From assembly GCF_014641595.1 (NCBI RefSeq), contig NZ_BMIA01000004.1:186001-250000 (forward strand): a stretch of 64,000 nucleotides of DNA, given 5' to 3'. Positions within the stretch are counted from its first letter, which is position 1, and every line of letters begins with the position of its first letter. The DNA is from Dyadobacter endophyticus. GTDB taxonomy: Bacteria > Bacteroidota > Bacteroidia > Cytophagales > Spirosomataceae. Of the stretch, positions 36,634 to 44,892 are shown in pieces. The position numbers and the translations under genes are program-made. The notes beneath the pieces were generated by a model, which made no database searches, was not told the origin of the DNA, and saw nothing but the letters and a program-made list of their open reading frames with translations.

Positions 36634-37182
36634 TTATTGCAGCTTCCCCATCAGCTCGTTGATAGCCGCCGTGAGGCCGGCTTCGGCTTTGGCGGTATTG
36701 TCGGGTAAGATGCCCTTTACACCGCTGCGCCACACGAGCTTGTCGTTTTTAGTGTCGATGACGTCGAGGATCAGCGTGCCCTCCTGGTATTTTCCTACCT
36801 CGATCTCCTCACTCTTCCAGGAGTAGCGGCGCTGGCCCATGTATCTTGGCAAACCGTCGGTCCGGAAGTCGGTGGCACGGGTCTGCGTTTTTTCCTGCAA
36901 TTGTACCGACAGGTTGACCATCAGTTCCGGATTATCACTTTTAATCAAACCCTTCCCAGCCATATTTCCCGCGATCATTTTGGTAGCCAACTGCTTACTC
37001 TCTGCAAACCGCGGCGCGAGCGTGTCCGCTCCTTCGGGGAAAGTATATTGAAGGTCGAAAGTCTGGTAGTTGCGGACTGAGAAACCGGTTTCTTTCGAAG
37101 TTTTCAGATGTTTATAGCCAGTACTGCATGAAGCAACCCATAGCGACATGGCAACTACTGCCCATTTGATGTTCGTTTTCAT
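36634..37182 (-). CDS. DUF4136-domain lipoprotein
   Basis: A 182-residue protein from ATG 37182 (MKTNIKWAVV); the longer frame from 37314 lacks a signal. The signal ends LWVASC with the lipidated Cys at 16. The mature part follows the DUF4136 pattern (YQTFDLQYTF, LATKMIAGNMAGKGL, EGTLILDVIDTKNDKLVWRSG). The family is common as small envelope lipoproteins in Bacteroidota; no activity is known. It is transcribed alone and followed by a terminator. Confidence 0.85.
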   Translation of the reverse strand: MKTNIKWAVVAMSLWVASCSTGYKHLKTSKETGFSVRNYQTFDLQYTFPEGADTLAPRFAESKQLATKMIAGNMAGKGLIKSDNPELMVNLSVQLQEKTQTRATDFRTDGLPRYMGQRRYSWKSEEIEVGKYQEGTLILDVIDTKNDKLVWRSGVKGILPDNTAKAEAGLTAAINELMGKLQ

Positions 37183-37415
37183 GTTTTCGATGTTTCGTGA
37201 CAGGTGATGTGAAGTTGCGCTCCACTGTTTTGATGATGCAAAATTAGTTTCCCCGGTTGGAAGCAGGTTAGCCCGGAAAGGCAGTGGAATATCCCGAAAG
37301 GACATTTCGTACAATCAGGATTAGATTTTTATTATAATCCTATTACCCCATTACACAAACGCAGGATTCGCATTTACTTTGCCGTCATATTCTGATACAC
37401 CAATTCAACGAACTC
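37183..37415. promoter_or_regulatory. Divergent intergenic region
   Basis: It lies between the DUF4136 gene and the small gene at 37416. It contains one perfect inverted repeat with 7-bp arms (AGGATTA/TAATCCT, 37317-37341) and a TACTTTG near 37375 that resembles a -7 box with one base missing. Confidence 0.35.
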
Positions 37416-37580
37416 ATGACGCTCCTCAGTTTTGCACTTCGGATCAAGGAAGTCAGGGATTTGCAAAATTCCTATGCTGCCACGCGTGATATCGATGTCC
37501 TGGCTCGCCTGAAAGATATGGAAAAAGAGCTGGACCGGTTGATTCACAACATTATAACAACTCCGCGTAACCCCTTCTAA
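37416..37580 (+). CDS. Small helical protein of 54 residues
   Basis: An ATG-to-TAA frame of 55 codons encodes MTLLSFALRIKEVRDLQ, then ARLKDMEKELDRLIHNI, ending PRNPF. The heptad spacing of Leu, Ile and Val with many charged residues predicts one or two amphipathic helices or a short coiled coil. Codon use is like the neighbours. It begins downstream of a possible -7 box and ends 117 bp before a Gfo/Idh/MocA gene on the same strand. Function unknown. Confidence 0.55.
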   Translation: MTLLSFALRIKEVRDLQNSYAATRDIDVLARLKDMEKELDRLIHNIITTPRNPF

Positions 37581-37697
37581 TGCCCTTGCCGGCGGCGTGA
37601 AACCATAACGCTTGACGTCGCCGGCGTTCCTTACCCGCATCATGGGTAATATAGGGCCATTGGTCACTTTTAGAAAGCAACCAACCTGATCCGACCC

Positions 37698-39011
37698 ATG
37701 ACCCATTCACGACGCGACTTTCTCGGTACCGCTTCGGCACTAGCCGCCGGCGCCGGCCTCTCAGCCATTGTACCTTCTTCCGTTTCCGCATTCGCACCGG
37801 TTTCTGCTGCCGATAAAATCCGCATCGGGGCCATCGGGGTCAACGGAATGGGCTGGGCCGATCTGAATGCTATCCTCAAAAATCCGGGCACGGAATGTGT
37901 GGCGCTTTGCGACGTCGATAAAAATGTGCTGGACAAGCGCGCTGCCGAATTGGCCAAAGGCGGCGCGAAGGTCAAAACTTATGGCGATTACCGGCAGTTG
38001 CTGGGCGACAAGGATGTCGATGCCGTGGTGATCGGCTCGCCGGATCACTGGCATTGCCTGATGATGGTCGAGGCTTGCCAGGCTGGGAAGGATATTTATG
38101 TTGAAAAGCCGATCGGGAATTCCATTGCCGAATGCCGCGCGATGGTGGCTGCCCAGCAGCGGTACAACCGCGTGGTGCAGGTGGGACAATGGCAGCGGAG
38201 CCAGAAGCACTTCCGCGATGCCATCGATTTTGTGCATTCCGGCAAGCTTGGGAAAATCAGGCTGGTGAAAGTGTGGGGGTATTTTGCGTGGGTCAACCCG
38301 ATCAGCAAACTGCCGGACGGTAACCCGCCAGCCGGTGTGGATTACAAAATGTGGCTCGGACCGGCACAGAACAGGCCGTTCAACCCCAATCGCTTCCATT
38401 TCAATTTCAGATGGTTCTGGGATTATGCGGGTGGGCTCATGACCGATTGGGGCGTGCATTTGCTCGATTATGCATTATTAGGCATGAAATCAGCTACCCC
38501 TAACAGCATTATGGCAGCCGGAGGTAAATTTGCCAACCAGGATTCCGGCGCGGAAACCCCCGATACGCTTACGACCGTCTTCGAATTCGACGAATTCAAT
38601 ATTCAGTGGGAACATGCCATGGGCATCGACGGCGGTCCGTACGCACGCGGGCACGGCATCGCTTTTATCGGCAACAATGGTACCCTGGTACTGAACCGCG
38701 ACGGCTGGGAGGTAATCCCCGAAGCCAAGCGAATGGAACCCGTATCATTCCAGAAATCGGTGGATAATGGCCTCGACCTGCATGCGAAGAATTTCATTGA
38801 AGTAATCAAATCGAGACAAATGACCGATCTAAATGCGCCTATTCAGGTGGGTTCGGACATTGCCGTGTTCTCGCAAATGGGCAACATTGCCTACCGTACG
38901 GGCAAGAAGATTTATTGGGATAAGGAAAAAGGGAAGTTTACGGATGACGAAGCCAATAAGCTGATCGCCAAAGAATATCATAATGGCTACAAGCTGCCTT
39001 CTGCTTCCTAA
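37698..39011 (+). CDS. Gfo/Idh/MocA-family oxidoreductase with Tat signal
   Basis: A 437-residue protein. The N-terminus has the twin-arginine motif SRRDFLG (R5, R6), so it is folded and loaded with NAD(P) before export to the periplasm. The Rossmann part starts IRIGAIGVNGMGWADL and the family motif VEKPIGNSIAE is present, with the Lys expected in catalysis. The C-terminal alpha/beta domain contains WDYAGGLMTDWGVHLLD. Such Tat-exported members act on sugars or cyclitols. The following gene starts 15 bp later and encodes a secreted propeller, so the two may act together. Confidence 0.9.
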   Translation: MTHSRRDFLGTASALAAGAGLSAIVPSSVSAFAPVSAADKIRIGAIGVNGMGWADLNAILKNPGTECVALCDVDKNVLDKRAAELAKGGAKVKTYGDYRQLLGDKDVDAVVIGSPDHWHCLMMVEACQAGKDIYVEKPIGNSIAECRAMVAAQQRYNRVVQVGQWQRSQKHFRDAIDFVHSGKLGKIRLVKVWGYFAWVNPISKLPDGNPPAGVDYKMWLGPAQNRPFNPNRFHFNFRWFWDYAGGLMTDWGVHLLDYALLGMKSATPNSIMAAGGKFANQDSGAETPDTLTTVFEFDEFNIQWEHAMGIDGGPYARGHGIAFIGNNGTLVLNRDGWEVIPEAKRMEPVSFQKSVDNGLDLHAKNFIEVIKSRQMTDLNAPIQVGSDIAVFSQMGNIAYRTGKKIYWDKEKGKFTDDEANKLIAKEYHNGYKLPSAS

Positions 39012-39026
39012 ACTTTATAATTGAAT

Positions 39027-40142
39027 ATGAAAAGGATCTGTCTCTGGTTGATTTTTCTCCAAATAGCTTTCATCCACGCGGGTATTGCGCAGCAAGCGCG
39101 CAAAACCGCAGGCGCTAAGCGGTACCTGTACGTAGCCACGCCCGGTATCAGGGATTACCTGGGTTACGGGGGGCACGGGTTGTTGGTTTTTGATATGGAT
39201 AACAGTCACCGGTTCGTGAAAAGAATCACTACTCGCGGGCTGCATCCCAACGGAAAGCCTTCCAACGTTAAAGGAGTAGCCGTTAGCCTTCCGCTGAACA
39301 GCATTTATGTCAGCACGCTCGAAGGGCTTCAACGCATCGATCTCACGACGGAAAAGGTAGTTTGGGAAAAAGCTTTCGAAGGCGGATGCGACCGGATGGC
39401 GATCTCGCCCGATGGCCGTACCATGTACCTGCCATCGCTGGAAAAAGGTTTCTGGAATGTGGTGAGTTGTGAAACGGGCGATATTATCAAGAAAATCAAT
39501 GTGCACAAAAGGGCTCACAATACAATTTACGGTGCTTCGGGCAATGCCGTGTACATGGGCGATATCGCCAGTCCATGGCTGCACATTGCCGACCCCAAAA
39601 CGCATGAGCTGACCCGGAAAGTAGGTCTGTTTGCCAACTACGTACGGCCGTTCACCGTTACGGCAGACGAATCGATGGCTTATATCACGGTCGATAGCCT
39701 ACTGGGGTTTGAAGTGGGCGACATTCAAAAAAGCACGAAAATAGCGCACATCGAAGTAGAAGGATGGGAGCGCGGCCCCGTGCGGCGACATGGCAACCCG
39801 AGCCACGGCATAGGCCTCACGCCCGATGAAAAAGAAATATGGCTTTGCGACGGCCATAATATGCGCATGCACGTTTTCAGCGCAAAACCACCTTACCAGC
39901 AACTCACCACGATCCCCGTGCAGGACATGCCGGGCTGGGTTACATTCAGCCTGGATGGCCGGTATGCGTATCCGTCGAGCGGGGAGGTAATCGATGTGAA
40001 AACCCGCAAAGTCATTGGCATATTGACGGATGAATTTCACAATAATGTGGCCAGCGAGAAGATGGTGGAGATTCAGTTTGCAGGCGATAAACCTGTACGC
40101 GCAGGCGACCAGTTTGGTGTCGGACGTGCGGGGACGCCTTAG
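39027..40142 (+). CDS. Secreted YncE-like beta-propeller protein
   Basis: A 371-residue protein from ATG 39027 (MKRICLWLIF); a TTG six bases upstream is less likely. It has a signal peptide ending GIAQ. The rest is a seven-bladed propeller of the YncE/WD40-like class (LLVFDMDNSHRFVKR, GCDRMAISPDGRTMYLP, HGIGLTPDEKEIWLCDGHN). No catalytic motif is visible. It lies 15 bp after the Tat oxidoreductase gene. Related pairs are found in sugar-degradation loci of Bacteroidota, so it may bind a substrate or partner in the periplasm; that is inference. Confidence 0.82.
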   Translation: MKRICLWLIFLQIAFIHAGIAQQARKTAGAKRYLYVATPGIRDYLGYGGHGLLVFDMDNSHRFVKRITTRGLHPNGKPSNVKGVAVSLPLNSIYVSTLEGLQRIDLTTEKVVWEKAFEGGCDRMAISPDGRTMYLPSLEKGFWNVVSCETGDIIKKINVHKRAHNTIYGASGNAVYMGDIASPWLHIADPKTHELTRKVGLFANYVRPFTVTADESMAYITVDSLLGFEVGDIQKSTKIAHIEVEGWERGPVRRHGNPSHGIGLTPDEKEIWLCDGHNMRMHVFSAKPPYQQLTTIPVQDMPGWVTFSLDGRYAYPSSGEVIDVKTRKVIGILTDEFHNNVASEKMVEIQFAGDKPVRAGDQFGVGRAGTP

Positions 40143-40248
40143 CAAGTATTCACAAATTGATAACACACTCCCCGGAACTTGCTTTCCTTCAAAGGTCTTT
40201 CTAACTTATTAAGGGTGATCGCGTGGTATCCTGCGTTTGCCCGGCTTT

Positions 40249-41166
40249 ATGAATGAGAGACAAAAACGGCTCAGGGAGCGACGGCTGATCAAACTTTCGA
40301 TCATTACCGGCTCGGCATTTACGATCTGGGCCATTGTCGTCGGTATTGCCGGCGATTCCAAATCCATTATTTTCGACGCCCTTTTTTCGATGGTGGGGAT
40401 CAGCCTGTCGGGTGTGTCGCTGCTGGTGAACAACTTCGTCCGCAAGCCCGATGACGACGACCTTCCGTTCGGCCGGGCGCAATTCGAGCCGTTTTCGATG
40501 ACGCTGCAGTCGGCGGTGATCATTTTCCTCTGCTTGTATTCGCTGGCGACTTCGGTCATGGATATTATCAGCGGCGGAAAGATCGTCGAGCTCGACATTG
40601 CGTTGCCTTACCTGATCGCCTCCATTATCGGCTGTTTTTTACTTTGGTTGTATTTCAGAAGAATGGCATTGCAAATCCGCTCGGAGTATGTGCGGATCGA
40701 AGCCACCGAATGGCAGCTCGATGCCTTGCTGAGTACGGGCGTACTGGTAGTGCTGTCGCTGGGGTATTTTCTCCGCGGAACGTCGCTGGCTTACCTTATC
40801 CCGTACCTCGATCCAGGAATGGTAATCATCATCTCCATGCTTTTCCTGCGCATTCCCGTCAGGACGTTTTGGAAAAACATCCGCGAACTCCTCCAATTCG
40901 CGCCCGACGACGAGGTGGAGGAGAAAATACATCAGGAAGCGGAAGCAATTTCGAAGCGGCACGGTTTCATCGACGAATATGTGCGTGTGATCAAAACCGG
41001 CAGCAGCTACACCATCGAAATCGATTTTTTGTTACCCGAAGAACTCGCGCATACGCAAGTGAAGCAACTCGACGCGATCAGGCAGGAACTGTACGACGGC
41101 ATCCGGGGAGATTACAAGATGTGGCTTAACATTTCATTCACTACCGAGCGAAAATGGATGATTTGA
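40249..41166 (+). CDS. Cation diffusion facilitator family transporter, atypical metal site
   Basis: A 305-residue membrane protein from ATG 40249 (MNERQKRLRE). It has six membrane segments and a C-terminal cytoplasmic domain of about 95 residues with the ferredoxin-like CDF fold. The loop FGRAQFEPFSM matches the FGHGKAE signature after segment 2. The transport-site residues differ from zinc transporters such as FieF: the DxxxD of segment 2 reads DALFS and the HxxxD of segment 5 reads EWQLD. It therefore belongs to a divergent CDF branch, and its metal cannot be predicted. Confidence 0.85.
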   Translation: MNERQKRLRERRLIKLSIITGSAFTIWAIVVGIAGDSKSIIFDALFSMVGISLSGVSLLVNNFVRKPDDDDLPFGRAQFEPFSMTLQSAVIIFLCLYSLATSVMDIISGGKIVELDIALPYLIASIIGCFLLWLYFRRMALQIRSEYVRIEATEWQLDALLSTGVLVVLSLGYFLRGTSLAYLIPYLDPGMVIIISMLFLRIPVRTFWKNIRELLQFAPDDEVEEKIHQEAEAISKRHGFIDEYVRVIKTGSSYTIEIDFLLPEELAHTQVKQLDAIRQELYDGIRGDYKMWLNISFTTERKWMI

Positions 41167-41232
41167 ACAGGATCAATCTTTTTTTCAAAACCGGACAGCC
41201 ATACCTTTGCCGAAAATAATATTGAAACAGCC

Positions 41233-42219
41233 ATGAGTATTTTAGTAACAGGAAGCGCAGGGCATTTGGGCGAGGCGCTCATGCGTACGCTCCGGGCCGA
41301 GGGGCGGCAAGCCATTGGCATCGACGTCAACCATTCACCTTACACCGACCTGGTAGGTGATATCGCAGACAGGGATTTTGTTAAAACAGCGATGCGCGGT
41401 ATCCGTACCGTCATCCACACCGCTACTTTGCACAAGCCGCACGTGGCGACGCACAGCAAGCAGGATTTTGTGGATACCAACATCACCGGTACCCTCAATC
41501 TGCTCGAAGAAGCGGTGCTTCAAGGGGTTTCGGCCTTTCTTTTCACCAGTACCACCAGCACATTCGGTGCGGCGATGAACCCTGCGAAGGGCGAACCGGC
41601 CGCCTGGATTACCGAGGACGTGTCCCCGCAGCCCAAAAACATATATAGTGTTACCAAACTGGCCGCGGAAAGTCTCTGCGAGCTGTTCTACCGGAAAAGC
41701 GGCTTGCCGGTGCTGATCCTTCGGACCTCCCGCTTTTTCCCCGAAGACGACGACAATGCTGAAACCCGCCAGCTTTACGGAACGCCCAATGTGCAGGCAC
41801 TGGAGCTGCTTTACCGCCGCGTCGACATTGCCGATGCTGTTGCCGCGCATTTAGCGGCTGTGGAGAAAGCCCCGGCGATCGGTTTCGGCAAATACATTAT
41901 CTCGGCCACCACGCCATTTACGCCGGCCCACCTCGCGGAACTGCATACCGACGCCGCGGCGGTAATCCGCACACTCTATCCGGAAAGTGAAGGGTTGTTT
42001 GAGGCGGAAGGCTGGAAGTTGTTTCCGAAAATCGATCGCGTGTATGTGAACGAGCGCGCGCGGCGCGAGCTGGGCTGGTCGCCCGAATATGATTTTGCAC
42101 GCGTGCTTCAAAGCCTGCGCGACGGTACCGATTTCAGGAGCGAACTGGCCCGGGAAGTGGGAAGCAAAGGTTACCACGAAGAAGCGTTTGAAGAAGGTCC
42201 CTTTCCCGTTGAGCCGTGA
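41233..42219 (+). CDS. NAD-dependent epimerase/dehydratase (extended SDR)
   Basis: A 328-residue enzyme with the nucleotide-binding loop TGSAGHLG (G7, G10, G13), an Asp after beta-strand 2 (GIDVN) that favours NAD, and the active-site Tyr138-x3-Lys142 (YSVTK). It is in the sugar-nucleotide epimerase fold group, but the C-terminal region is unlike the well-known UDP-sugar enzymes, so the substrate is open. A TACCTTTG sequence at 41202-41209 matches the -7 promoter box; no good -33 box was found. Confidence 0.85.
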   Translation: MSILVTGSAGHLGEALMRTLRAEGRQAIGIDVNHSPYTDLVGDIADRDFVKTAMRGIRTVIHTATLHKPHVATHSKQDFVDTNITGTLNLLEEAVLQGVSAFLFTSTTSTFGAAMNPAKGEPAAWITEDVSPQPKNIYSVTKLAAESLCELFYRKSGLPVLILRTSRFFPEDDDNAETRQLYGTPNVQALELLYRRVDIADAVAAHLAAVEKAPAIGFGKYIISATTPFTPAHLAELHTDAAAVIRTLYPESEGLFEAEGWKLFPKIDRVYVNERARRELGWSPEYDFARVLQSLRDGTDFRSELAREVGSKGYHEEAFEEGPFPVEP

Positions 42220-42257
42220 TGGTGCGAAGCTCCTGCTTCGCGCCATTCATGCGCCAT

Positions 42258-42650
42258 TTACTCCATCGCCGTGCAAATCTCCACGAGAAACCCATTCGGA
42301 TCGCGTACATACGAGACGGTTTGGCCCCAAGGCTTGGTTTTAGGTTCTGAAACGCGCGTCGCTCCAACGGTTAGTGCTTTTTGAAACACCTCTTCCACGT
42401 TGTCGACTGTAAACCCGATTTCGAATGCGAACGGTTTTGCGGCTGGGTCGCTTTCGATGAAGCCGCCGGGGATGTTGGTTTTAGCAAGGGCTGTTTGTGC
42501 AAATGAAAGCGTGGTAGTTCCTGTGCTCAACTCGCCATAGTCATTGTCGGGAGAAATGAATTTTCGTTGAAAGCCGAATGCTTTTTCGTAAAATTCGATC
42601 GATGCTGCTACGTCCTTGACGTACAGGATTGTATATGCGAAATTTGCCAT
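42258..42650 (-). CDS. VOC/glyoxalase-family protein
   Basis: A 130-residue protein of the vicinal oxygen chelate fold, with two beta-alpha-beta-beta-beta units (YTILYVKDVAASIEFYEKAFGF and EIGFTVDNVEEVFQKA) and the C-terminal DPNGFLVEIC carrying the usual metal-ligand Glu. Members act as glyoxalases, dioxygenases or resistance proteins. It lies 11 bp after a second VOC gene on the same strand. Specific activity is unknown. Confidence 0.85.
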   Translation of the reverse strand: MANFAYTILYVKDVAASIEFYEKAFGFQRKFISPDNDYGELSTGTTTLSFAQTALAKTNIPGGFIESDPAAKPFAFEIGFTVDNVEEVFQKALTVGATRVSEPKTKPWGQTVSYVRDPNGFLVEICTAME

Positions 42651-42661
42651 TTTTTTGGGTT

Positions 42662-43102
42662 TTAAAGATGATCGATTGGCTGATGGCCGAGCACATTGCC
42701 GGACCCGTCGACCCGGATGAACGGGTTATGTGAAATTTCCCAAATATTTCCTTCAATATCGGCAAACAGGAAGTAGCAACCGCCAAACGGAGGTTCAACA
42801 ATTTCGTGCACGATTTTCACGCTTTTCCGGCACAATTCATCGTAAATGTTCTCCACTTCCGCACGGGAATTGACCATTAATGCCATGTTGAACGGCCGAA
42901 AACCGCTTCCTTCCGGATTCGCATGATGGAATTTCGCGAGATCATTCCGTCCATAAAGACCAAGCAGAATTCCGTTCAACTTAAAAAAAACAATATCCTT
43001 GTTGGCCGCTTCGATTTTCCAATCCAGTACATCGTTGTAGAAGTTGCGAAGCGTGGCAAGATCGTCAGCGGCCAGCATTATTACGCTCAGTCTCTGTTGC
43101 AT
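42662..43102 (-). CDS. VOC/glyoxalase-family protein
   Basis: A 146-residue VOC protein (SVIMLAADDLATLRNFYNDVLDW, then FADIEGNIWEISHNP with a terminal Glu ligand). It is upstream of the other VOC gene and probably in one transcript with it. It is distinct in sequence from its neighbour. A broken AraC-type gene lies just upstream, which may once have controlled the pair. Confidence 0.85.
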   Translation of the reverse strand: MQQRLSVIMLAADDLATLRNFYNDVLDWKIEAANKDIVFFKLNGILLGLYGRNDLAKFHHANPEGSGFRPFNMALMVNSRAEVENIYDELCRKSVKIVHEIVEPPFGGCYFLFADIEGNIWEISHNPFIRVDGSGNVLGHQPIDHL

Positions 43103-43199
43103 GGTAGTTTTTGTTTGATGATGTTACAAAACTACCGATCGTCAATGCTATGCTCGAACTCGGCTGTTTGATCGGTGAACGCGTGCATGGACTCATACC

Positions 43200-43271
43200 G
43201 GTAATTACCTGCCAGTAAGCATCGATGTAGGGCGCCAATGCCAGATGCGGACGATATTCTGTGTAGGTCAT
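43200..43271 (-). pseudogene. N-terminal remnant of an AraC-type regulator
   Basis: An in-frame stretch of 24 codons reads MTYTEYRPHLALAPYIDAYW, the characteristic start of a class of AraC regulators in Bacteroidota, and then loses all resemblance. The rest of the gene is missing. It overlaps the stop end of the sulfatase gene region on the same strand and precedes the VOC pair. Confidence 0.55.
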
Positions 43272-43272
43272 A

Positions 43273-44775
43273 TTATTTACCACTCGCCGCAATCACCGGC
43301 AGTACAAACTGCCAGGCCGCATTAGCGGGTTCCTGGTGTTCCTTTTTGACGATTCCATCCAGTTTTTTCACGATATCCGGGTGTTTGGCAGCTAGATCGG
43401 TGGTTTCGCCGCGGTCGGTTTTGAGGTTGAAGAGCTGCCACGGGTTGGCCGGATTTTTCCTTAAATCTGTTTTGACCCCTTTCCAATCTCCCATCCGGAT
43501 GGCGATCTGGCCGCCTTTTTCGGGGTATTCAAAATAGAGGTAGGGATGCTTTTGCTGCCGGTTGGTTTGGCCTAAAAGTTCGGGTAAAAAGGAAATGCCA
43601 TCCGTAGGAGGCGTTGCCTGGCCGGTGAGTTCGGCTAACGTGGCTAAAAGGTCGAACTGGGCGGAAATGTGGTCACTTACGCGGCTTGGCTTAATTTTCC
43701 CCGGCCAGCGGGCGATGAACGGTTCGCGGATACCTCCCTCGTAAACGTCCATTTTTAAGCCGCGCAAGCCGGCTACGCTGTTAAAGAATTGCGGGTTCAC
43801 ACCCCCGTTGAAAGTGGCGCCATTATCGCTGCTGAACATGACGATTGTATTTCCGTCCAAACCCGAGTCCCTGAGTTTGTCCAAAATAATACCAACCTGG
43901 TCGTCCAGAAAGGTGACCATGGCGGCGTAGGTGGAGAGCGGATATTTGGTGGAAGCGTAACCCTTTTCGCCGTAATAGGGCTTCTCATCGAACTGTCCGA
44001 TATACTTTTTAACGTACTCGTCCGGCGCTTGCAGCGATACGTGGGGAATGGTGTAAGGCATATATAGGAAAAACGGGCCGTTCTTGCTCCGTTCTATAAA
44101 TGCTAATGCCTTTTCGGTCATTTTGGACGGCGCGTATTCTTTGCCTTTGAACGAATCGAAGTCGGCGTCGGTGGCTGTGGCGGGGTCCAGCTTCCGGTGC
44201 ACATCCTGCCAGGGTTGGGCGAGGGTATCCCAGCGGTCATTTTCCCATAAATGCGAAGGGTAGAGGTTATGGGCCTGTTTCTGGTCGAGGTAGCCATAGT
44301 AGTAATCGAAACCTTGTTTGGAGGGCGTGCCCTCGGTGTTGTTCATACCCATACCCCATTTGCCGGTAAGCGCAGTGGCGTAGCCTCTTTGTTTGAGTAG
44401 TTCGGCTACGGTGAATTCGTTTGCCGGAAGAGGCATTTGCCCGCGTTCCTCGTCGTCGCGGAACGTGCCGAGTTCGAAGTTGCCACGGATGGCCGAGTGG
44501 CCCGCATGTTTGCCCGTCATGAGCATCGCACGTGCGGGAGCGCACACGGGCGTACCTGTGTAATGTTGCGTGAAGCGGATACCCTCTTTGGCAAGGCGGT
44601 CGAGGTTGGGCGTTTTGATCTTTTGCTGCCCATAGCAGCCCAGTTCGCCGTAACCGAGGTCGTCGGCATAGATGTAGATGATGTTCGGGAGCCTGCCGGG
44701 CGACGGTTTGGCCTGCTGGGCCATGGCGAAGTGCGTAATTGCTAATGTCAGTAAAAAGAGGTTAAGGAGTCTCAT
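43273..44775 (-). CDS. Secreted type I sulfatase
   Basis: A 500-residue protein with a signal peptide ending FAMAQ. The sulfatase core has the metal-binding ADDLG (D38, D39) and the modification motif C78-A-P-A-R, where the Cys must be converted to formylglycine by a separate enzyme. Later motifs GKWGMG and SSDNGA complete the site. It hydrolyses sulfate esters, likely from a sulfated polysaccharide in the periplasm or outside the cell. The maturase gene is not in the window. The gene is alone and about 120 bp from a divergent ABC exporter. Confidence 0.92.
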   Translation of the reverse strand: MRLLNLFLLTLAITHFAMAQQAKPSPGRLPNIIYIYADDLGYGELGCYGQQKIKTPNLDRLAKEGIRFTQHYTGTPVCAPARAMLMTGKHAGHSAIRGNFELGTFRDDEERGQMPLPANEFTVAELLKQRGYATALTGKWGMGMNNTEGTPSKQGFDYYYGYLDQKQAHNLYPSHLWENDRWDTLAQPWQDVHRKLDPATATDADFDSFKGKEYAPSKMTEKALAFIERSKNGPFFLYMPYTIPHVSLQAPDEYVKKYIGQFDEKPYYGEKGYASTKYPLSTYAAMVTFLDDQVGIILDKLRDSGLDGNTIVMFSSDNGATFNGGVNPQFFNSVAGLRGLKMDVYEGGIREPFIARWPGKIKPSRVSDHISAQFDLLATLAELTGQATPPTDGISFLPELLGQTNRQQKHPYLYFEYPEKGGQIAIRMGDWKGVKTDLRKNPANPWQLFNLKTDRGETTDLAAKHPDIVKKLDGIVKKEHQEPANAAWQFVLPVIAASGK

Positions 44776-44860
44776 TCAGATGCGGTTTGGATTTAGACGG
44801 CCGGGAATTTAACCAAAATTTAACCACGGTAACGGGCAGTGATTCAAAAATATACCTTGC

Positions 44861-44868
44861 TATATTTG
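44861..44868 (+). promoter_or_regulatory. Likely -7 box of the ABC exporter operon
   Basis: TATATTTG matches the TAnnTTTG consensus and lies 24 bp before the ATG at 44893. No good TTG was found at the normal distance upstream. Confidence 0.45.
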
Positions 44869-44892
44869 CCGCCGTATTTAATCTAAACCCAT

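Noticed and set aside
37374..37706. Minus-strand frame of 110 codons
   Set aside because: It is opposite the better-supported 54-residue plus-strand gene and the start of the Tat oxidoreductase gene, and has no recognisable features.
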